Shown here: positions 1 through 5,440 of the stretch, one piece after another
Position numbering within the stretch: position 1 is the first letter of the stretch
Layout: the number at the start of each line of letters is the position of its first letter
The notes under the pieces: model-generated
The model's input: the letters and a program-made list of their open reading frames with translations, nothing else
Databases searched by the model: none
What the model was told of the DNA's origin: nothing
Assembly: GCA_937138955.1 (NCBI GenBank)
Contig: CAKZPJ010000212.1
Coordinates: forward strand, 1 to 5,744
From: an uncultured Flammeovirgaceae bacterium
GTDB taxonomy: Bacteria; Bacteroidota; Bacteroidia; Cytophagales; Cyclobacteriaceae
Direction: 5' to 3'
DNA: 5,744 nucleotides
Program-made: the position numbers and the translations under genes

Positions 1-537
1 CCCCGCCGCAACCACGTTTTCGCTTTCCAGCAACCCCGAAATGTAGATAGCCCAGGTGGATAGGGGAATTAGCACGCAAATGGGTGCGGCGGTGGAATCA
101 ACCACGTAGGCTAACATTTCGCGGGGCACGTTGAAGCGGTCGGTTACCTTTTTCATGGAAGAACCTACCGTTAGTGCGTTCAGATAGTCGTCAATGAAAA
201 TACTAATTCCCAGTAACCAGGTAGCGAGTAAAGCACCCCTTCTACTTTTGACGAACTTCAAGACATAACCTGAAAATGCATTCGTTCCTCCAGTTTGAGC
301 TAATAGATGAATCAACGATCCGAACAAACCACAAACCAGCACTACCCATCCAATCGTCGGATCTTGCATGACCAGTAGAAGAGAGTCGGTAAATTCCAGG
401 AAAAAGCTTTGCTGGGCAACAATCAGAAAACCTACTAGTGATCCTCCCACCAGTGCTTCGAAGGTTTTGCGGGTCACTAAGGCTAAGATGATGACGGTGA
501 GGGTTGGTAGCAGACTAAGCAGACCCCAGTGTTCCAT
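1..537 (-). CDS. NhaC-family Na+/H+ antiporter-like transporter, N-terminal part (truncated by window start)
   Basis: This is the first 179 codons of an inner-membrane secondary transporter of the NhaC type (Pfam Na_H_antiporter family). I translated it by hand: it starts MEHWGLLSLLPTLTVIILAL, stays open to base 1 and has no stop. Hydrophobic helices are visible at about residues 5-22, 28-42, 62-80 and 101-115. The best family marker is IFIDDYLNALTVG (113-125), followed by VTDRF (131-135) and VDSTAAP (146-152), which match the conserved acidic/DDY and DSTAAP motifs of the family. The start ATG lies 2 bp after the stop of the serine hydrolase gene, so it is the last visible gene of the operon; no clear Shine-Dalgarno is seen, and translation probably depends on coupling. 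The family includes Na+/H+ exchangers, the malate/lactate antiporter MleN and putative amino-acid carriers, so the substrate cannot be read from sequence. The context suggests an amine or amino acid, which is inference. Confidence 0.88.
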   Translation of the reverse strand, partial: MEHWGLLSLLPTLTVIILALVTRKTFEALVGGSLVGFLIVAQQSFFLEFTDSLLLVMQDPTIGWVVLVCGLFGSLIHLLAQTGGTNAFSGYVLKFVKSRRGALLATWLLGISIFIDDYLNALTVGSSMKKVTDRFNVPREMLAYVVDSTAAPICVLIPLSTWAIYISGLLESENVVAAG

Positions 538-539
538 AA

Positions 540-1871
540 CTATTCTGAAGTAAGTTGCGACTGCTGTTCTAATTCGCTGAGATAAGGGTAGACTACTCGA
601 AACACATCTTCTTCTACTTGGTAGAAAGAAGTATTTTCGCCGTATTCATACTCCTGCTTACTACCGTTGGTGATAAAGATGATGCCACTATTCTTTTCTC
701 GCTCAAAATACATATCGCTCAGCAATCCGTAGGCGATTCCGGGGTGACCTACCATCGTACGATCCGGAAATATAATATCGCCTCCTTCCTGGTTGATCGT
801 TTGGTGAGTGCCGAAGCCATACGACAGAAAGAAGTTTTCCCAAGTATCACCGTTTTCGCCGTCGTAAAGCCACTGACTGGCGAGCATCAAATCGACAGTT
901 TCTTTTTGTAAGATTTGTTGATTATCGTGGTGTCCACTATTAATGAACATAAGCGCAAACTGAGCTAGGTCTTTAGTAGAGATACGTAAGCTACCCTGCG
1001 GGCCGAACAGTAACCCGTTTTGCCCTAATTCATATCCTTCGTATGCGCGCGATGGAGGAGCTATGCCCTGATAATTATCCGCTTGCGGTACCCATTGTTC
1101 ATCTTCGTAGCGATACAGCACCGCCAAAGAATCTAATGATATCAATTTAGTAACATTAAAATCTGTCGTGGGCAAATCCATTGGCAAGAATATGTTCTCC
1201 CGACAATAATCATCGAAACGCTGACCACTGACGAGTTCCACCACGGAAGCAATAAGGCCCCAAGTGCAGTTCGTGTACGAGAAATAAGCACCCGGTGGGT
1301 GGTCAGCAAACAAGTCGGGCGTAAAGTATTTGCCTTCGGTAGTAAGCAACTCGCGAATATCCAGCTTTTTATCAACCATCTCTCGAGAAAACGCCCGATA
1401 ACCTTCTCCATCTCGAATACCACTCTGATGATTGAGAAGTTGCCGGAGAGTGATGGAAGTACTAGGATGTTTGGGATGTTGTAGTTTCCAGCCGAGGTAA
1501 GTACTGACATCGACATCCAAGTCTACTTTGCTGTCTTCCCACAACTGCATCAGGGCAATTGCGGTTACGGTTTTGGAAATGGAAGCAATACGAAATATGG
1601 TGTTATTGGTTACCGGAATCTGGCGTTTTTCATCTGCCAAACCATAGCTTCCCTGCCAGCTCACTACTCCGTCGGTAATTAAGGCAACGGACATTCCCAT
1701 CAACTCGTTTTTAGCGAAGACTGCCTTTAGTTCAGTTCGTAGCTTTTCATCATCAAAAGATGATTTTTCCGCTGAGGGGCTGCTGTTGTTTCCACAGGAT
1801 AGCAGAGTGCTTGAAACTAAAATGAAGAATAGGTAGTGTAATGAGCGAATTATGCTAGTGTAGGCATTCAT
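540..1871 (-). CDS. Beta-lactamase-family (class C/PBP-like) serine hydrolase, predicted lipoprotein
   Basis: A 443-residue exported serine hydrolase of the Beta-lactamase fold (PF00144). An N-terminal signal with hydrophobic segment 13-24 ends in a lipobox LLSC, with Cys26 as the lipidation site, so the mature protein should be tethered to an envelope membrane. The three active-site motifs are in order: S97-I-S-K100 (nucleophile and general base), Y199-T-N201, and G375-H-P-G378, the HxG version of the KTG box. HxG is typical of esterases, D-aminopeptidases and amidases of this family rather than antibiotic-hydrolysing AmpC enzymes. The LRQLLNHQSGI segment (142-152) is another family hallmark. 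The length is normal for the family. Its start codon overlaps the deiminase stop as ATGA, and its stop is 2 bp before the transporter start. The natural substrate is unknown; it may cleave an amide, peptide or ester to release the compound handled by neighbouring enzymes, but this is a guess from context. Confidence 0.9.
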   Translation of the reverse strand: MNAYTSIIRSLHYLFFILVSSTLLSCGNNSSPSAEKSSFDDEKLRTELKAVFAKNELMGMSVALITDGVVSWQGSYGLADEKRQIPVTNNTIFRIASISKTVTAIALMQLWEDSKVDLDVDVSTYLGWKLQHPKHPSTSITLRQLLNHQSGIRDGEGYRAFSREMVDKKLDIRELLTTEGKYFTPDLFADHPPGAYFSYTNCTWGLIASVVELVSGQRFDDYCRENIFLPMDLPTTDFNVTKLISLDSLAVLYRYEDEQWVPQADNYQGIAPPSRAYEGYELGQNGLLFGPQGSLRISTKDLAQFALMFINSGHHDNQQILQKETVDLMLASQWLYDGENGDTWENFFLSYGFGTHQTINQEGGDIIFPDRTMVGHPGIAYGLLSDMYFEREKNSGIIFITNGSKQEYEYGENTSFYQVEEDVFRVVYPYLSELEQQSQLTSE

Positions 1872-3232
1872 TCAATTAAAGGTTCGTTCATGGTGATACA
1901 GTGAATGCCGCCCCCACCAAAGTTCACAGCTAAGGCGTTAATCATTACGATTTTCCGTTGGGGAAATAGTTGTTTTAGAATCTCTTCTGCTTCCTGATCC
2001 CTCGCTTTAATAGTTTTGTCCATCCCATCTGAGTAATACTTTTGACCGATCACCACTTCATCGGTAATCAAAAAATTGAGATAACTCGCCGCGGCAATTA
2101 CCGTCACTTCTTCACCAACAGGAAAAGTGGAACCGTCTTGGTAGGTGAGTTTGCTGATAAAATCATAGACCGAATCGCCCGGCCTCATTTTTTCTAGCAC
2201 CAGCGGAGGCAGCGGCATCCGCATAATACGAAAAGGCTTCCCGTTCTGATCCGTAGCATTTTTTAGGATGGCGTAGTTTTCTTCCATTCTGCGGTGGTTT
2301 TCCGCTCCCACTGGGTCATTCCTATCTTCCGGCTTTACACTGGCTAGGACGATGGTTGAATCGTTTACAAATCGGGCAAATTCGTCGATGTGACCATTGG
2401 TAGTCACGGCAGTATAAGCTGAACTACCGTCTTCTAGTTGAAGTGCCCCTTTGAATGTGTGTTGGTCTTCTACTAATCCTTCCTTCAGCCAGATTACTTT
2501 TTCTACTCCTAATACTCGGCGAAATTCTGCTTCCATCTCGGCCAAAGTCATTGTTGGGTTTCTACCCTTTTCCACCACTTCCTCTCCCATCTGCACTCCT
2601 TCACCATTTACTTCCCGATTTCCACCTTCGCTAATCAAGTCGGTCTGAATTAGGCGAAGGTTTCGTAGTTTGGCTACCCGCTCGTCGAACTTTTCCATTC
2701 GGATTGTGTAGTCGTCCATATCGTCACTATCGGTGTAGCCCCAGGCATTGAAACCAAAGTCAACCACTGCTTTTTGACCATTGGTTAGCTCCACAAAGTT
2801 GGGCCCCATATCCCGAGTCCAGATTTCTTCTGAAGGAATATTAACTAATTCTACCCATTCTCGCTGAAGGTATTCGTCCGGAATGTTCGTTCTAGCTCTT
2901 TCCAAAAGTGTATCATTAGCTGCTGATACAATCACTTGCTCTTTTTGAACCAGAGCATCAATAATTTCCAGCGTGACCTTTTCGTTGGAGTAGTCGGCCA
3001 AATGGTCAACCGAGGGCCAAATTAGCCATACTGCTTCCTGAAAATCGTACTCAGCCGGTTGTCGTAGCACGGTAATCTCTTCGGCTACCGAAGCTTCAGT
3101 TTTAGTCGTTTGATTACAGCCCGACCAGCCGATGAGTAGAATGAGAAGACTTAGCGTGAGCCAGCTTTTTCTCTGATAATTTGACAGTTGAAACTTTCTT
3201 TCTAACCAGAAAAGTAGCGAATACTTTATCAT
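1868..3232 (-). CDS. Agmatine deiminase / Porphyromonas-type peptidylarginine deiminase family protein, predicted lipoprotein
   Basis: A 454-residue guanidino-group hydrolase of the PAD_porph family (PF04371), which converts a guanidino group to a ureido group and ammonia; agmatine to N-carbamoylputrescine is the classical reaction. Catalytic motifs are complete: W138-T-R-D141-x-G-P144, E202-G-G, G280-H281-I-D283 and the nucleophile in G-G-I-H-Cys445. Unlike usual cytosolic agmatine deiminases (about 365-370 residues), this one has an N-terminal hydrophobic segment (about 24-37) followed by WSGC, giving a probable lipidated Cys39. The lipobox is slightly atypical, with Trp at -3. The positions after the motifs differ from the canonical forms as I recall them: GHID is followed by Glu284 rather than Asn, the nucleophile loop reads GGGG rather than GGGN, and EGG is followed by N-R-E. 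About 20 extra residues lie near 251-275. M1 is the only Met before 142 and overlaps the aminotransferase stop as ATGA. Family is sure; substrate (agmatine, another guanidino compound or peptidyl arginine) is open. Confidence 0.93.
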   Translation of the reverse strand: MIKYSLLFWLERKFQLSNYQRKSWLTLSLLILLIGWSGCNQTTKTEASVAEEITVLRQPAEYDFQEAVWLIWPSVDHLADYSNEKVTLEIIDALVQKEQVIVSAANDTLLERARTNIPDEYLQREWVELVNIPSEEIWTRDMGPNFVELTNGQKAVVDFGFNAWGYTDSDDMDDYTIRMEKFDERVAKLRNLRLIQTDLISEGGNREVNGEGVQMGEEVVEKGRNPTMTLAEMEAEFRRVLGVEKVIWLKEGLVEDQHTFKGALQLEDGSSAYTAVTTNGHIDEFARFVNDSTIVLASVKPEDRNDPVGAENHRRMEENYAILKNATDQNGKPFRIMRMPLPPLVLEKMRPGDSVYDFISKLTYQDGSTFPVGEEVTVIAAASYLNFLITDEVVIGQKYYSDGMDKTIKARDQEAEEILKQLFPQRKIVMINALAVNFGGGGIHCITMNEPLIE

Positions 3233-4635
3233 AATTCGCCTTCTTTATGCAAATCATCCATAACCTGAAGGATACTCTTTCTCAGAATGGCAACCGTTTC
3301 GTCGATGGCTTCGGTATCGTAAGTAAGTGGTGGGGAAAGTACATTCATTGACCCTAGCGGACGAACAATTAACCCTCGCTCCTTAGCAGCGTAGTAGATG
3401 CGTTTCCCAATATTAACTTCCGGGGCGAACGATTCTTTCGTGTGTTTATCTTGCACGTACTCCAATGCCAGCATATAATGGCTTCCGCGAGCTTCTCCCA
3501 CAATAGGCAGGTCTTCCAATGATTTTAGTTGCTGTTCAAAGTATGGGCCCCATCTCGCCACGTGTTGACAAAAGTTCTCCCTTTCTAAAATCTCAATATT
3601 CTTCAATCCAGTAGCACAGGCTAGCGCGTGACCAGAGTACGTAAATCCGTGCGAGAAATAAGGGTTTTCTGCTTTAGGCTGAGAAATAACCTCGTGAATA
3701 CGTTCGGAAATGACGGTGGCTCCCAGAGGGACGTACCCGGATGACAATCCTTTAGCCAACACGATAATATCGGGTTGAATGCCGAACATCTCCTCGGAAG
3801 TAATCATTTTCCCCAGACGGCCAAAAGCCGTTACCACTTCATCGGCGATGAACAGAATATCATACTTTTTGCAGAGTTCAGCCGTTCGTCTCAAGTAGCC
3901 TTCGGGCGGGACAATTACACCCCCGGCTCCCATAATAGGTTCGGCAATAAAACAAGCAATGTGGTCTGGCCCCAGTTCTAAAATTTTATCTTCCATCTCC
4001 TCAATTAGAGAATCACAAAATTCCGCTGCGGTCATGCTCTCAGGTCTTCGGTAGGGGTAAGGAGCGGAAAGGTAGGTGATCAAATCGGTGGGTAGGTCGA
4101 ACCCCGCGTGCGTAGGCGCAATACCGGTAAGTGCATGAGCCAGATACGTGCTGCCGTGGTAACCCAAGTCTCGGGCCAGTATCTTTTTCTTGTTAGGTAA
4201 GCTCAGCATATTAAAGTAGTAATGGACTATTTTAATAGCTGAATCATTAGCCATTGAACCACCTGTTCCGAAGAAAACGTGGTTTAGATCGCCGGGACAA
4301 ATAGAGGCTAGTTTTGCCGCTAACTGAGCAGTAGGGGGGGAGGTCGCATCTTCAAATGTATTGTAATAGGCCAAATTTTTGGCTTGTTCTCCAATGTAAT
4401 CTGCAATCTCTTCGTTTCCGTGACCAATGTTAACGCACCATAGCCCAGCTATGCCGTCTAAGTATTTTTGATCCTTCTCATCAAAGATAAAGTGATCGTG
4501 CCCGCGAGTGTACACTACCGATCCTTCCTTAGCGAATTGTTCATAATTGGCATAAGGATGAATGACATGCTGCCGATCCTGTTGCCAAGCATTATCCGTA
4601 CTTGAAGAAATCTTCGGTGTGTTAGAGACAATCAT
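3229..4635 (-). CDS. Class III PLP-dependent omega-aminotransferase (putrescine / beta-alanine:pyruvate type)
   Basis: A 468-residue cytosolic aminotransferase of class III (PF00202) that moves an amino group from a terminal amine or omega-amino acid to a keto acid such as pyruvate. Landmarks in order: GIAGLWCVNIGHG (61-73), YYNTF (90-94), the phosphate-binding loop GTGGSMAND (123-131), YHGST (159-163), FIAEPIMGAGG (229-239), ADEVVTAFGR (264-273) with cofactor-contacting Asp265, the Schiff-base lysine in LAK295GLSSGY, HGFTYSGH (329-336) and EARG (381-384) with the probable carboxylate-switch Arg383. The pattern resembles Pseudomonas SpuC and beta-alanine:pyruvate transaminases. The loop residue that is often Glu (SEAN) is Met128 here. 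The length is normal. It is the first gene of the leftward operon and its promoter should lie in the divergent region shared with the Lrp/AsnC gene. The donor (putrescine, beta-alanine, GABA or other) is not settled by sequence. Confidence 0.94.
   Translation of the reverse strand: MIVSNTPKISSSTDNAWQQDRQHVIHPYANYEQFAKEGSVVYTRGHDHFIFDEKDQKYLDGIAGLWCVNIGHGNEEIADYIGEQAKNLAYYNTFEDATSPPTAQLAAKLASICPGDLNHVFFGTGGSMANDSAIKIVHYYFNMLSLPNKKKILARDLGYHGSTYLAHALTGIAPTHAGFDLPTDLITYLSAPYPYRRPESMTAAEFCDSLIEEMEDKILELGPDHIACFIAEPIMGAGGVIVPPEGYLRRTAELCKKYDILFIADEVVTAFGRLGKMITSEEMFGIQPDIIVLAKGLSSGYVPLGATVISERIHEVISQPKAENPYFSHGFTYSGHALACATGLKNIEILERENFCQHVARWGPYFEQQLKSLEDLPIVGEARGSHYMLALEYVQDKHTKESFAPEVNIGKRIYYAAKERGLIVRPLGSMNVLSPPLTYDTEAIDETVAILRKSILQVMDDLHKEGEL
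3239..3245 (-). promoter_or_regulatory. Shine-Dalgarno-like site for the deiminase gene
   Basis: On the minus strand AAGAAGG ends 6 nt before the deiminase ATG at 3232. It lies inside the last codons of the aminotransferase gene. It supports the 3232 start and the reading that the deiminase is translated by re-initiation or coupling after the ATGA overlap. It is an imperfect match to AGGAGG, and the other starts in the window have no comparable site. Confidence 0.5.
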
Positions 4636-4661
4636 ACGTTGTTTGTTCGGGGTAAACGGTT

Positions 4662-4680
4662 CCCCGGAACATGTCCGGGG
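4662..4680. repeat. Perfect 7-bp GC-rich inverted repeat (hairpin) upstream of the aminotransferase start
   Basis: CCCCGGA (4662-4668) and TCCGGGG (4674-4680) are perfect reverse complements around a 5-nt ACATG loop. A third arm CGGGG (4648-4652) could pair with the first five bases of the 4662 arm instead, giving a mutually exclusive alternative fold. The structure sits 26 nt upstream of the aminotransferase ATG, so it would probably be in the 5' leader of the leftward mRNA if the promoter lies in the AT-rich part. There is no T-run on either side, so it is not an intrinsic terminator. It could be an operator, an mRNA leader structure or a dispersed intergenic repeat. Confidence 0.6.
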
Positions 4681-4751
4681 TCAACTGCTGATAGCTGAAT
4701 TTTTAATTATCTATTTAGCGATACCAGCAATAGGGCTTATGCAAGTAAAGA

Positions 4752-4792
4752 TAAAAAATGCAATTGAAGTAACGTTTTTTGTAAAAAATGCA
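4752..4792. repeat. 11-bp direct repeat TAAAAAATGCA, two copies 30 bp apart (candidate operator)
   Basis: Identical copies of TAAAAAATGCA occur at 4752-4762 and 4782-4792, start to start 30 bp, close to three helical turns. A degenerate inverted copy, TGCATATTTTT (9 of 11 to the reverse complement), lies at 4819-4829 over the candidate promoter of the regulator gene. Multiple helically phased A-tract sites between divergent genes are what Lrp/AsnC octamers or tetramers commonly bind, so this is a candidate autoregulatory operator. The repeat itself is seen directly; its function is inferred, and AT-rich DNA produces chance matches. Confidence 0.5.
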
Positions 4793-4822
4793 GATACACA
4801 ATGAAATATTGTAAACTTTGCA

Positions 4823-4830
4823 TATTTTTG
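4823..4830 (+). promoter_or_regulatory. Candidate Bacteroidota -7 element for the Lrp/AsnC gene
   Basis: TATTTTTG matches the Bacteroidota primary-sigma -7 consensus TAnnTTTG exactly and lies 44 nt before the regulator ATG. No convincing -33 TTTG sits about 19-21 bp upstream, so the call is weak. The site overlaps the inverted operator-like copy, which would suit autorepression. No comparable CAAAnnTA was found for the leftward promoter; the nearest is TATCTTTA on the minus strand at 4753-4746. Confidence 0.35.
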
Positions 4831-4874
4831 GAAAATAGAATAGTGTCCGGTTGAAAGTTATGGTAAAGTGAGCA

Positions 4875-5372
4875 ATGAAAGAGCATTCTTTGGAATTAAA
4901 CGAATCTGACAAGTCGCTGATATGTCTACTTAAAAAGGATGGAAGAATGTCTTTTACAGATATAGCTGCCGAGTTGAACGTTTCGGTTTCTACCGTTAGA
5001 AATCGGTACAGCAGATTAGTTAAGGAGGGCGTTATTCATATTTTAGGCTGGGTAGACCCTACCAAAACAGGGTTTAACTCCTATAACAGGGTTACTATTG
5101 AGGTGAGTCCGTCTAATTTGCTAGAATCGGTAGTTGGAGCATTGATGAAAATCAGAGAAGTATCTTTTTTAGCAGTTACTTCCGGACCAACCGATATTGA
5201 AATTAACCTGATTTGTAAAGATAATCGCCACTTGTTAGAGGTTATGAAGAATAAGATTTTTACAATAGAAGGTGTGCATAATACAAATTCTACAGTTTAC
5301 TATAGTGTGTACAAATGGGCGGAGCAAAACTTAGAAGCACCTGAGATTGCGTTAGACGATGAACCTATTTAG
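4875..5372 (+). CDS. Lrp/AsnC-family transcriptional regulator
   Basis: A 165-residue DNA-binding regulator of the Lrp/AsnC family. Residues 7-59 form the winged helix-turn-helix: LNESDKSLICLLKKDGR opens helix 1, FTDIAAELNVS gives helix 2, and SVSTVRNRYSRLVKEG (37-52) is the recognition helix, followed by the wing VIHILGWVDP. Residues about 70-146 are the RAM ligand-binding and oligomerisation domain, with the typical TSGPTDIEINLICKD (102-116) and IEGVHNTNSTVYYSVYKW (131-148) signature. Length matches the family (about 150-165). It is transcribed away from the aminotransferase operon and 68 bp ahead of the carbamoylase gene, so it probably senses an amino acid or amine of this pathway and controls both directions as well as itself. 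No clear Shine-Dalgarno precedes the ATG; the start is chosen because it lies just before the first helix. The ligand is unknown. Confidence 0.92.
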   Translation: MKEHSLELNESDKSLICLLKKDGRMSFTDIAAELNVSVSTVRNRYSRLVKEGVIHILGWVDPTKTGFNSYNRVTIEVSPSNLLESVVGALMKIREVSFLAVTSGPTDIEINLICKDNRHLLEVMKNKIFTIEGVHNTNSTVYYSVYKWAEQNLEAPEIALDDEPI

Positions 5373-5440
5373 AAGCAGAGTCATAAACCCTTAATATAAC
5401 TTTAGTTGAGGCGATATTTTACTAAACTACTTATACTACC
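5373..5440 (+). promoter_or_regulatory. Short AT-rich spacer between regulator and carbamoylase genes, with an inverted repeat
   Basis: TTTAGT (5401-5406) and ACTAAA (5421-5426) are perfect reverse complements 14 bp apart in a 68-bp AT-rich spacer. No T-rich terminator and no exact TAnnTTTG promoter is visible. The carbamoylase may therefore be co-transcribed with the regulator, or have its own weak promoter with this repeat as an operator. A 6-bp match in AT-rich DNA may be chance. Confidence 0.3.

Larger units (their letters stand above)
4636..4874. promoter_or_regulatory. Divergent intergenic regulatory region between the aminotransferase operon and the Lrp/AsnC gene
   Basis: These 239 bp separate two divergently oriented starts, so they must hold the promoters of both units. 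The part from about 4699 to 4840 is strongly AT-rich, with A/T runs at 4753-4758, 4775-4780, 4783-4788 and 4825-4829. Several of the spacings (22, 30 and about 42 bp between centres) are near whole helical turns, which suggests bent DNA of the kind Lrp-family proteins favour. The part next to the aminotransferase start holds a GC-rich hairpin. A weak inverted repeat (GCTGAAT 4694-4700, ATTTAGC 4713-4719, one mismatch) is also present. Regulation of both sides by the adjacent AsnC-type protein is inferred from arrangement, which is common in this family. Confidence 0.65.

Noticed and set aside
618..911. 97-codon plus-strand open frame inside the serine hydrolase gene
   Set aside because: It is antisense to a gene with complete catalytic motifs and has no recognisable features of its own.
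1142..1516. 124-codon minus-strand frame inside the serine hydrolase gene
   Set aside because: It is a shifted frame of a gene whose main frame carries the SxxK and YTN motifs; no frameshift is needed to explain the gene.
540..1871. Serine hydrolase as an antibiotic-resistance beta-lactamase
   Set aside because: The third motif is HPG rather than KTG and the gene sits in a metabolic operon; the broad family is mostly peptidases, amidases and esterases.
4662..4680. GC-rich hairpin as an intrinsic terminator
   Set aside because: No T-run follows on either strand, and no gene ends next to it; both flanking genes start and diverge from here.
4562..4804. 80-codon plus-strand open frame across the aminotransferase start and the intergenic region
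   Set aside because: It is antisense to a clear gene, has no ribosome site and no recognisable domain, and crosses the GC-rich hairpin and A-tracts.
4778..4830. Full Bacteroidota promoter pairing TTTG at 4778-4781 with the -7 element at 4823-4830
   Set aside because: The spacer would be 41 bp, about twice the usual length, so only the -7 element is reported, with low confidence.
4715..4912. 65-codon minus-strand open frame overlapping the start of the Lrp/AsnC gene
   Set aside because: Its Phe/Tyr/Ile/Cys-rich composition is what AT-rich DNA gives by chance, and it runs antisense into a well-supported gene.
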